Shown: piece after piece, positions 52,385 to 60,004 of the stretch
Layout of the letters: each line of letters opens with the position of its first letter
Position numbering within the stretch: position 1 is the stretch's first letter
From: JAKPBU01 sp964425695
GTDB taxonomy: Bacteria > Pseudomonadota > Gammaproteobacteria > Xanthomonadales > Xanthomonadaceae
Length of the DNA stretch: 64,000 bases
Assembly (NCBI GenBank): GCA_964425695.1
Contig: CAYRNF010000001.1
Coordinates: 506,880 to 570,879, forward strand
Reading direction: 5' to 3'
Translations under genes and position numbers: made by a program
The notes under the pieces: model-generated
Database searches by the model: none
What the model was told of the DNA's origin: nothing
Seen by the model: only the letters and a program-made list of their open reading frames with translations

Positions 52385-54226
52385 GTGAAGCCGACCGATA
52401 TTCGCAACCCCGACACCTTCCACAAGGTCGTCGATTGCCAGTGGGCCTGCCCGGCGCACACGCCGGTGCCCGAATACATCCGGCTCATCGCCGAAGGCCG
52501 CTACGCCGACGCGTACATGGTGAACTGGCACAGCAACGTGTTCCCGGGAATCCTGGGCCGCACCTGCGACCGGCCCTGCGAACCGGCCTGCCGGCGCGGA
52601 CGGGTGGAAGAGAACAACGGCCCGGCTTCGATGCGCGACAAGCCCGAGCCGGTCGCGATCTGCCGGCTCAAGCGCGTGGCGGCGGACTTCAAGGGCGATG
52701 TCTCGGCGCGCATGCCCGCCCGTGCCGCGAAACCCAACGGCAAACGCGTCGCCTGCGTGGGTGCAGGCCCGTCCTCGCTGACCGTCGCGCGCGACCTGGC
52801 GCCGCTCGGCTACAGCGTGACGGTGTTCGAAGCCGACCCCAAGCCCGGCGGTTTCATGCGCACCCAGGTGCCGCGTTTCCGCCTGCCGGAGTCGGTGATC
52901 GACGAAGAGACCGGCTACGTCCTTGACCTGGGCGTGGCGTTCGTGGGCAACCATCGCATCGAGTCGATGCGCGCGCTGCTGGCGCAGGGCTTCGACGCGA
53001 TTTTCGTGGGCAGCGGCGCGCCGCGCGGGCGCGACCTGGACCTGCCGGGGCGCCGGGAGGCCGCCGCGCACATCCACGTGGGCCTGGATTGGCTGGCCAA
53101 CGTCTACTTCGAGCACGTCAAGCAGGTGGGGCGTCGCGTGCTGGTGCTGGGCGGCGGCAACACCGCCATGGACTGCTGCCGCAGCGCGCGGCGCCTGGGC
53201 GGCGAAGACGTCAAGGTGATCGTGCGCTCCGGGTACGACGAGATGAAGGCCAGCCCTTGGGAGAAGGAGGACGCCGAGCACGAAGGCATCCCCATCCTGG
53301 ATTACCGTGTGCCCAAGTCGTTCGTGCACGAAGGCGGCCGCCTCACCGGCATGACCTTCGAGAAGGTCCGCGCGATCCGCGATGACAAGGGCCGCCGCAA
53401 GCTGGTCCCCACCGGCGAGCCGGACGAGCTGTTCGAGTGCGACGAGGTGCTGATCGCGGTGGGGCAGGAGAACGCGTTCCCGTGGATCGAGCGCGACCTG
53501 GGCATCGCCTTCGACGACGAATGGGACATGCCCGTCGTCGACAAGGTCACCCACCAGTCCACGCTGCCGCACGTGCTGTTTGGCGGCGATGCTGCGTTCG
53601 GCCCGAAGAACATCATCTGGGCCGTGGCGCACGGTCATGCCGCCGCGGTGAGCATCGACCGGTTGCTCAGTGGCGAAGACGTACGCGCACGGCCGGCACC
53701 GGAGGTGAGCCTGGTGTCGCAGAAGATGGGCATCCACGAGTGGACCTACGACAACGCGGTGTCGCCCGACGAGCGCTACCTGGTGCCGTGGTCGGAGGCA
53801 GCCCGGAAGCTGGACAGCATCAAGGTGGAGGTCGAGCTGGGCTTCGACGCGCAGACCGCCTGGAAGGAAACCCAGCGCTGCCTCAACTGCGACGTGCAGA
53901 CCGTCTTCACCAAGGACAAGTGCATCGAATGCGACGCCTGCGTGGACATCTGTCCCACGGACTGCATCACCTTCACCGCCAACGGCGATGAAGCCGACCT
54001 GCGCAGGCGACTCACCGCGCCGGCGCTGAATACCGAACAGCCGTTGTATGTGTCCGAGCCGTTGAAGACGCACCGGGTCATGGTCAAGGACGAGGACGTG
54101 TGCCTGCACTGCGGCCTGTGCGCCGAGCGCTGCCCCACCGGCGCCTGGGACATGCAGAAGTTCCTGCTGCTGGAGACGTATGCGGGAGCGGGATGCCGCG
54201 GTGCGAAGGCGAGGGAGGCGGCGTGA
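52385..54226 (+). CDS. GltD-like NAD(P)/FAD oxidoreductase with C-terminal 2x[4Fe-4S] ferredoxin domain
   Basis: A 613-residue protein from GTG 52385. The N-terminal GltD-type Fe-S region has C18, C22, C61, C65 and C69 (CQWACP, CDRPCEPAC). FAD binding is RVACVGAGPSSLTVARDLAPLGYSVTVFEA; the NAD(P) site is RVLVLGGGNTAMDCCRSARRLG. The C-terminus has clusters CLNC..., CIECDACVDICPTDC and CLHCGLCAERCP. It lies upstream of alpha and beta subunits of a 2-oxoacid:acceptor oxidoreductase, so it probably shuttles electrons between that enzyme and NAD(P)H. Confidence 0.88.
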   Translation: MKPTDIRNPDTFHKVVDCQWACPAHTPVPEYIRLIAEGRYADAYMVNWHSNVFPGILGRTCDRPCEPACRRGRVEENNGPASMRDKPEPVAICRLKRVAADFKGDVSARMPARAAKPNGKRVACVGAGPSSLTVARDLAPLGYSVTVFEADPKPGGFMRTQVPRFRLPESVIDEETGYVLDLGVAFVGNHRIESMRALLAQGFDAIFVGSGAPRGRDLDLPGRREAAAHIHVGLDWLANVYFEHVKQVGRRVLVLGGGNTAMDCCRSARRLGGEDVKVIVRSGYDEMKASPWEKEDAEHEGIPILDYRVPKSFVHEGGRLTGMTFEKVRAIRDDKGRRKLVPTGEPDELFECDEVLIAVGQENAFPWIERDLGIAFDDEWDMPVVDKVTHQSTLPHVLFGGDAAFGPKNIIWAVAHGHAAAVSIDRLLSGEDVRARPAPEVSLVSQKMGIHEWTYDNAVSPDERYLVPWSEAARKLDSIKVEVELGFDAQTAWKETQRCLNCDVQTVFTKDKCIECDACVDICPTDCITFTANGDEADLRRRLTAPALNTEQPLYVSEPLKTHRVMVKDEDVCLHCGLCAERCPTGAWDMQKFLLLETYAGAGCRGAKAREAA

Positions 54227-54242
54227 CGACCGGTTACGGCCC

Positions 54243-54541
54243 TGATTCTCCCCGCTTTGAGAACTGGGGCCGGGGCGTTGGCGCCTGGCGTGGAAGACCA
54301 AAAGCACATCCCCCTGTATCACCCTTTTTCAAAGGGGGAGACGTCAAGGGAAAGGCGCATGAACCCGGCTACGGCCTTCCAGCAGGCTCTCCACGACTCC
54401 GGCGTCGGGTTCGCCAATGTCGTGATGACGCCCAACTGCCCCGCTTTCCCCTCTTTGGAAAAGGGGGGCAGGGGGGATTCGCTCTTGCCGCAGAAGATCA
54501 AGCGCAAATCCCCCTGTATCCCCCTTCTTCAAAGGGGGAGG
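54243..54541. repeat. Cluster of CCCCCTT-N-AAGGGGG palindromic repeats
   Basis: The 334-bp gap inside the oxidoreductase operon is mostly repeats. Unit A (54308-54340) and unit C (54508-54540) share ATCCCCCTGTATC then CCCTT-TTC-AAAGGGGGAG. Unit B (about 54436-54479) is the same type inverted (CTTTGGAAAAGGGGGGCAGG). A fourth, degenerate unit lies near 54243-54270. Each can fold into a hairpin around CCCCCTT/AAGGGGG. Small ORFs spanning them look like repeat translation, not genes. Confidence 0.85.
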
Positions 54542-54560
54542 AATCCAAGAGCAAGTACGC

Positions 54561-56444
54561 ATGAGCCCGACCGCGCGCCCCTTGCAGACCATCAACGACT
54601 TCGTCGTCAAGTTCGCCAACGTCAACGGCTCCGGCTCGGCGTCTGCCAACGAACTGTTCGCCAAGGCGATCCTGCGCATGGGCGTGCCGGTCAGCCCGCG
54701 CAATATCTTTCCCTCCAACATCCAGGGCCTGCCCACCTGGTACGAGGTGCGCGTGACCGAGGCCGGGTGGCTCGGCAGGCGCGGCGGCGTGGACCTGATG
54801 GTGGCGATGAACCCGCAGACCTGGGACGCGGACGTCGCCGAGATCGTGCCCGGCGGCTACCTGTTCCACGACAGCAGCAAGCCGCTGCCGCGCTCCAAGT
54901 TCCGCGACGACGTGACCACGATCGGTGTTCCCCTCACCGAGATCTGCAACGCGACCTACAGCGATCCGCGCCAGCGCCAGCTGTTCAAGAACATCATGTA
55001 CGTCGGCGCGCTGTCGGCCCTGCTGGACATGGACGTGCCGGCGATCGAGCAGCTGATCGGCGAGCAGTACAAGGGCAAGGAGAAGCTGCTCAAGCCGAAT
55101 ATCGAGGCGCTGCACCTGGGACGCGACTGGGTGCAGGCCCATCTGCCGCATCCGATCGGCCTGCAGGTGCGCAGGGCGGACGCGGTGGGCGAGCGCATCT
55201 TCGTGGAAGGCAACGCCGCGGCCGCACTGGGCTGCGTTTACGGCGGTGCCACGGTCTGTGCCTGGTATCCGATCACACCGTCCTCGTCGCTGGCGGAAGC
55301 CTTCGCCGGCTACTGCCGCAAGTACCGCGTCGACGCGGAGGGCGGGGCGAAGTACGCCATCATCCAGGCCGAGGACGAGATCGCCAGCATCGGCATGGTG
55401 GTCGGCGCCGGATGGAACGGGGCACGCGCGTTCACCGCGACGTCCGGCCCCGGCATTTCGCTGATGAACGAGTTCATCGGCCTGGCCTATTTCGCGGAAA
55501 TCCCGGTCACGATCATCGACGTGCAGCGCGGCGGCCCCTCCACCGGCATGCCCACGCGCACCCAGCAGAGCGACCTCACCCTGTGCGCGTACGCCTCGCA
55601 CGGCGACACCAGGCACGTGCTGCTGCTGCCCGAGGATCCGCACGAATGCTTCGCCTTCGCCGCGCAGGCGCTGGAGCTGGCCGATCGCCTGCAGACGCCC
55701 GTGTTCGTGATGACCGATCTGGACATCGGCATGAACCAGCGCCTGTGCGCGCCGTTCGCATGGGACGACGCGCACGCCTACGACCGCGGCAAGGTGCTGT
55801 CCGCCGAAGATCTGGACGCCGGCCGCGAGTTCGCGCGCTACAAGGACCTCGACGGCGATGGCATCCCCTACCGCACCTGGCCGGGCACGCATCCGGACAA
55901 GGGCGCGTACTTCACCCGCGGCACCTCGCGCAATCCGCAGGCGATCTATTCCGAGCGCGGCGCCGACTACGTCTACAACATGGAGCGCCTGCTGCGGAAA
56001 TGGGACACGGCGAAATCGCTGGTGCCGCAGCCCGTGATGCGTCAGTCGGACCTGCCCGCGCGGCACGGCGCGGTCTACTTTGGCTCCACCAGCCCCGCCA
56101 TGGACGAAGCCATCGCCGCGCTGTCCGCCGATGGCATCGCCCTGGACACGCTGCGGCTGCGCGCCTTCCCGTTCCCGGACTGCGTGCGCGACTTCATCGA
56201 AGCGCACGAGTCGGTGTTCGTGGTGGAGCAGAACCGCGACGGCCAGATGCGCAGCCTGCTGGTGAACGAGTTCGGCGTCGATCCGGCGCGCCTGGTGCCG
56301 GTGCTGCACTACGACGGTACGCCGATCACGGCCCGGTTCATCGCCGGGGCGATTTCTGATGCGATCGCCTCAGCGGTTCGCCGCGCGGGCGAACCCGCCG
56401 CTCCCTTCTCCCCCCGGGAGAAGGTGGCGCGGAGCGCCGGATGA
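54561..56444 (+). CDS. 2-oxoacid:acceptor oxidoreductase, fused gamma-alpha subunit
   Basis: A 627-residue subunit. Residues ~1-190 form the PFOR gamma domain (VKFANVNGSGSASANELFAKAILRMGVPVSPRNIFPSNIQGLPTWYEVR). Residues ~200-600 are the alpha domain (EGNAAAALGCVYGGATVCAWYPITPSSSLAEAFAGY, SGPGISLMNEFIGLAYFAEIPVTIIDVQRGGPSTGMPTRTQQSDL). It decarboxylates a 2-oxoacid, most like 2-oxoglutarate, with CoA. The last ~20 residues (PAAPFSPREKVARSAG) are encoded by a palindromic repeat at the gene end, so the natural C-terminus has probably been rewritten. The beta gene follows. Confidence 0.9.
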   Translation: MSPTARPLQTINDFVVKFANVNGSGSASANELFAKAILRMGVPVSPRNIFPSNIQGLPTWYEVRVTEAGWLGRRGGVDLMVAMNPQTWDADVAEIVPGGYLFHDSSKPLPRSKFRDDVTTIGVPLTEICNATYSDPRQRQLFKNIMYVGALSALLDMDVPAIEQLIGEQYKGKEKLLKPNIEALHLGRDWVQAHLPHPIGLQVRRADAVGERIFVEGNAAAALGCVYGGATVCAWYPITPSSSLAEAFAGYCRKYRVDAEGGAKYAIIQAEDEIASIGMVVGAGWNGARAFTATSGPGISLMNEFIGLAYFAEIPVTIIDVQRGGPSTGMPTRTQQSDLTLCAYASHGDTRHVLLLPEDPHECFAFAAQALELADRLQTPVFVMTDLDIGMNQRLCAPFAWDDAHAYDRGKVLSAEDLDAGREFARYKDLDGDGIPYRTWPGTHPDKGAYFTRGTSRNPQAIYSERGADYVYNMERLLRKWDTAKSLVPQPVMRQSDLPARHGAVYFGSTSPAMDEAIAALSADGIALDTLRLRAFPFPDCVRDFIEAHESVFVVEQNRDGQMRSLLVNEFGVDPARLVPVLHYDGTPITARFIAGAISDAIASAVRRAGEPAAPFSPREKVARSAG

Positions 56445-56552
56445 AGGTGCGACGAAGTCAAGCGGCAACAACGAACGACTGCAATCGTCAGTGGCAGTCG
56501 CCTCCCTTCGCCGCACCCTCACCTCAACTCCTGTCGCGACGGGAGAGGGGCT
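56401..56552. repeat. Repeat element overlapping the 3' end of the alpha gene
   Basis: CCCTTCTCCCCCCGGGAGAAGG (from 56403) is a near-perfect palindrome, followed by GTGGCGCGGAGCGCCGGATG. About 110 bp on, the opposing CGCCGCACCCTCACCTC and CGCGACGGGAGAGGGG close the element. The first half is inside the coding sequence and supplies the last codons; the rest fills the gap before the beta gene. Confidence 0.75.
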
Positions 56553-56568
56553 CAGATGGAGAAGTGGT

Positions 56569-57624
56569 GTGACCTACCTCGCCAAACCCAAGCTCCACCA
56601 TCCCACGCTGTCGTGCAACGCCATCGGGTTCACCCGTCGCGACTACGAGGGCAAGATCAGCACGCTGTGCGCGGGGTGCGGGCACGATTCGATTTCCGCG
56701 GCGATCATCCAGGCCTGCTGGGAGCTGGACATCCAGCCGCACCGCGTGGCCAAGCTGTCGGGGATCGGCTGCAGCAGCAAGACGCCGGACTATTTCCTGG
56801 GCCAGTCGCACGGCTTCAACACCGTGCATGGGCGCATGCCCTCGGTGCTGACCGGCGCCAACCTGGCCAATCGCGACCTAATCTACCTGGGCGTGTCGGG
56901 CGACGGCGACAGCGCGAGCATCGGCATCGGCCAGTTCGTGCACGCGATCCGGCGCGGGGTGAACATGGTCTACATCGTCGAGAACAACGGCGTGTACGGG
57001 CTCACCAAGGGCCAGTTCTCGGCGACGGCGGACAAGGGGTCGGTGTCGAAGAAGGGCGTCGCCAACACCGACAGCCCGCTGGACATGGTGAGCATGGCGC
57101 TGCAGCTCGGCGCCAGCTACGTGGGCCGCGGGTTCTCTGGCGACAAGGCGCAGCTGGTGCCGCTGATCAAGGGCGCGCTGACCCACCGCGGCGCGGCGTT
57201 CCTGGACGTGATCAGCCCGTGCGTGGCGTTCAACAACCATGCCGGCAGCACCAAGAGCTACGACTACGTGCGCGAGCACAACGAAGCGGTGAACCGCCTC
57301 GACGTGATCGCGCCGCAGTCGCATATCGAGGTGGAATACGAGGAAGGCCGGCTGCTCGAGGTCGAACAGCACGACGGCACCACCCTGCGCCTGCGCAAGC
57401 TCGATGCCGGCTACGACCCGCGCGACCGCATCGCGGCGATGAACCTGATCGCGCAGCGCCACGCGCGGGGCGAGGTGGTGACCGGGCTGCTGTTCGTGGA
57501 CCCCGATGCCGAAGACCTGCATGCGCACCTGGGCACCGTGGCGGCGCCGTTGAACACGCTGGGCGCGCAGGCGCTGTCGCCGGGTGCGGACGTCCTGGCG
57601 CAGATCAACGCCTCGTTGCGCTGA
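56569..57624 (+). CDS. 2-oxoacid:acceptor oxidoreductase, beta (TPP-binding) subunit
   Basis: A 351-residue subunit. The start GTG 56569 is chosen because GGAGAA lies 5 nt upstream and the protein then begins TYLAKPKLHHPTLSCNAIGFTRRDYEG; longer frames run through the repeat. It has CAGCGHDSISAAIIQACWEL, GIGCSSKTPDYFL, and TPP/Mg binding at GVSGDGDSASIGIGQFVHA...VENNGVYGLTKGQ. With the alpha subunit and the GltD-like protein it likely interconverts 2-oxoglutarate (or another 2-oxoacid) and its CoA ester. It is convergent with thrC. Confidence 0.92.
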   Translation: MTYLAKPKLHHPTLSCNAIGFTRRDYEGKISTLCAGCGHDSISAAIIQACWELDIQPHRVAKLSGIGCSSKTPDYFLGQSHGFNTVHGRMPSVLTGANLANRDLIYLGVSGDGDSASIGIGQFVHAIRRGVNMVYIVENNGVYGLTKGQFSATADKGSVSKKGVANTDSPLDMVSMALQLGASYVGRGFSGDKAQLVPLIKGALTHRGAAFLDVISPCVAFNNHAGSTKSYDYVREHNEAVNRLDVIAPQSHIEVEYEEGRLLEVEQHDGTTLRLRKLDAGYDPRDRIAAMNLIAQRHARGEVVTGLLFVDPDAEDLHAHLGTVAAPLNTLGAQALSPGADVLAQINASLR

Positions 57625-57709
57625 CGGGCAAGCGGAGCCCACCCCCGGGGTGGCAAACGTCACCCCGCTTCGGCGGCCGCCCGCGACGGAGTCAGCCCGC
57701 GCGGTGCGC

Positions 57710-58996
57710 TCAGCGCAGCAGCAGCGTCCGCAGCGCCGCGGCGTCCGGCGGCATCGGCTCGGCATGCGCGGGCCGCCGCAGGCAGTCGGCCAGCGCGTCC
57801 GGCGGCGCGATCCCTCGACCCACCAGCGGCTCCACGATGCCTTCGAACTTGGCCGGATGCGCGGTGGCGACCACCGCCCAGTCGCGTGTGTCGCCCGCGG
57901 CGCGCAGCCGCTCCAGCGCATACAGCGCGGTGGCGGTATGCGGGCACGGCACGATGCCGTGGCGCGCCGGCGCGCGTGCGATGGTGGTGCGGATGGCGGC
58001 GTCGTCCACCCGCGTGGCCTGGATCCCGCCGCGCAGCGCGGCGTCGCTGGAGAACCAGTGGCGCAGGCGCTCGACGTTGCTCGGCGCGCCCACGTCCATC
58101 GCGTTGGCCAGCGTGGCTACCGTGGCACGCGGCGCGTAATCCTCGCCTGACAGGTAACGCGGCAATGCGTCGTTCGCGTTGGTGGCCAGGTGAAGCGCCT
58201 GGATCGGCGCGCCCATGCGCTGTGCCAGCAGCGCCGCGCAGGCGTTGCCCAGGTTGCCGGTGGGAATGACGAAGCCCAGCGGCCGCCCGTGCGCGGCGCG
58301 ATGCAGTGCGGCCGCCTGCGCGTAGTACGCCGCCTGCGGCAGCAGCCGGCCCAGGCTGATGCTGTTCGCCGAGGTCAGCGGAACGCGCGCTCGCAGCGCC
58401 GTGTCGGCGAGCAGCTGCTTGGCCATGCGCTGGCAGTCGTCGAAGCTGCCGTCCACGCGCCACGCGCGCACGTTGCCGCCCCAGCAGCCCAGCCCGTGCG
58501 CCTGGCGCGGGGACACGCGGCCATCGGGGTACAGGATTTCGACCCGAAAGCCTTTGCGCAGGTGGAACGCCGAAGCCACCGCCGCGCCCGTATCGCCGGA
58601 GGTGGCGACCAGGATGGTCAGCGTGGGCGCATCGGGTGCGCGCATGGCGCCCAGCGCCGCGGCCAGGAAACGCGCGGCGTAATCCTTGAACGCCGCCGTG
58701 GGCCCGTGGAACAGCTCCAGCACATGATCGCCAGCGCCGGGCAGCGGGCGCAGCGGCGCGTCGAACGCGTAGGCCTGCGCGCACAGACCCGCCAGCACGG
58801 GCTGCAGCGCGGACCCGGCCACGTACGGCGCGAGCACGCGTATCGCCATGTCCGCAAGCGAAGGCGCTGGCGCATCGAGCGACAGCGTGGGAACGCGCTG
58901 TGGCACGTACAGGCCGCCATCCGGCGCGAGTCCGGCCGCCAGCGCGGCTTCGATGCCGGTGGCGGGCGCATTGCCGCGCGTGCTGATGAAGTCCAT
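57710..58996 (-). CDS. thrC: Threonine synthase
   Basis: A 428-residue PLP enzyme converting homoserine phosphate to threonine. It starts MDFISTRGNAPATGIEAALAAGLAPDGGLYVP. The PLP lysine is in LELFHGPTAAFKDYAARFLAAAL, and TILVATSGDTGAAVASAFH and GFVIPTGNLGNACAALLA follow. Length is typical. It is last in the thrL-A-B-C operon, 72 bp after thrB. The upstream longer frame was rejected. Confidence 0.97.
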   Translation of the reverse strand: MDFISTRGNAPATGIEAALAAGLAPDGGLYVPQRVPTLSLDAPAPSLADMAIRVLAPYVAGSALQPVLAGLCAQAYAFDAPLRPLPGAGDHVLELFHGPTAAFKDYAARFLAAALGAMRAPDAPTLTILVATSGDTGAAVASAFHLRKGFRVEILYPDGRVSPRQAHGLGCWGGNVRAWRVDGSFDDCQRMAKQLLADTALRARVPLTSANSISLGRLLPQAAYYAQAAALHRAAHGRPLGFVIPTGNLGNACAALLAQRMGAPIQALHLATNANDALPRYLSGEDYAPRATVATLANAMDVGAPSNVERLRHWFSSDAALRGGIQATRVDDAAIRTTIARAPARHGIVPCPHTATALYALERLRAAGDTRDWAVVATAHPAKFEGIVEPLVGRGIAPPDALADCLRRPAHAEPMPPDAAALRTLLLR

Positions 58997-59068
58997 GGAG
59001 TGGCCGGTGTGGAAGAGGAGTCGTGCGAGCTGGGGGTCGCATGGCCTGCGGGGCAAGCATCCGCGCCG

Positions 59069-60004
59069 TCAGGCCGCGATCAGCTCCGCACGCGGTCCGG
59101 CGACAGGCGACACGTACGCGCGCGCGTCGAAGCCGGCCTCGACAAACCCGTTGCGCATCGCCGGTGCCGCGGCTTCCGCTGCGTGCCGGGATGCGAACCA
59201 TGCGAACACGCTGGGCCCCGCGCCGGAGATGCTCGCGCCGAGCGCGCCGTGATCCAGCGCCGCTGCCTTGACCGCGGCGAAGCCGGGGATCAGCGCCGCG
59301 CGACGCGGCTCCACCAGCACATCGCGCAGGCCCTCGCGGATCAATGCCAGGTCGCCGCGCAGCAGGCCGGTGATGAATTGCGCCAGGTGCGCGCTGTGGG
59401 CCACCACGTCGTGCAGCGGGTAGGGCTCGGCCAACGCCGCGCGCGAGCGGCGGGTTTCCAGCACCTGGTCGGGATGCACCACCACCGCATGCAGTCCGTC
59501 GGGCGCGGGCAGCGGGATCAGGCGCGTGGCCGTGGCCATCACCACGCCGCCGAGCAGCATGGGTCCCACGTTGTCGCCGTGGCGGCTGCCGCTGGACACC
59601 GCCTCGCCTTCCAGCGCGAAGGCGTACAGCGCCTCGCGCGGCAAGGGCGCGTCGAGCAGCGCATTGGCGGCGACCAGTGCCGCCACGCACGAAGCCGCCG
59701 ATCCGCCCAGCCCAGAGCCGAGCGGAATGCCTTTCTCCAGCGTCAGCGCGAAGCCGTGGCGCAGCCCCAGCGCGCGGCGCAGCGCGATCAGCGCCTGGCC
59801 GGCGGTGTTGCGTTCGGCGGCAAGCGGCAGGTCGCCCGCACCCGTGGCGGTGCCGCCGATGCCTTCGATGCGCACCGTGTCCGCGTCGATGCGCTGCACC
59901 GTCGCCACGTCGCAGGGGCCATCCATCGCATGGCCGAGCAGGTCGAAGCCGACCCCGATGTTGCCCACGCTCGCCGGCGCGAACGCACGCGCAGTGCGGC
60001 TCAT
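59069..60004 (-). CDS. thrB: Homoserine kinase (GHMP type)
   Basis: A 311-residue kinase. The N-terminus is AFAPASVGNIGVGFDLLGHAM, the phosphate-binding loop is KGIPLGSGLGGSAASCVAALVAANALL, and the C-terminal motif is ALGASISGAGPSVFAWF. It phosphorylates homoserine for ThrC. The ATG overlaps the thrA stop (ATGA), so it is translationally coupled. Confidence 0.96.
   Translation of the reverse strand: MSRTARAFAPASVGNIGVGFDLLGHAMDGPCDVATVQRIDADTVRIEGIGGTATGAGDLPLAAERNTAGQALIALRRALGLRHGFALTLEKGIPLGSGLGGSAASCVAALVAANALLDAPLPREALYAFALEGEAVSSGSRHGDNVGPMLLGGVVMATATRLIPLPAPDGLHAVVVHPDQVLETRRSRAALAEPYPLHDVVAHSAHLAQFITGLLRGDLALIREGLRDVLVEPRRAALIPGFAAVKAAALDHGALGASISGAGPSVFAWFASRHAAEAAAPAMRNGFVEAGFDARAYVSPVAGPRAELIAA

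Noticed and set aside
54257..56359. Long plus-strand frame overlapping the repeat cluster and the alpha gene
   Set aside because: Its first part translates hairpin repeats and the rest is an off-frame shadow of the alpha subunit, which has strong family motifs in the other frame.
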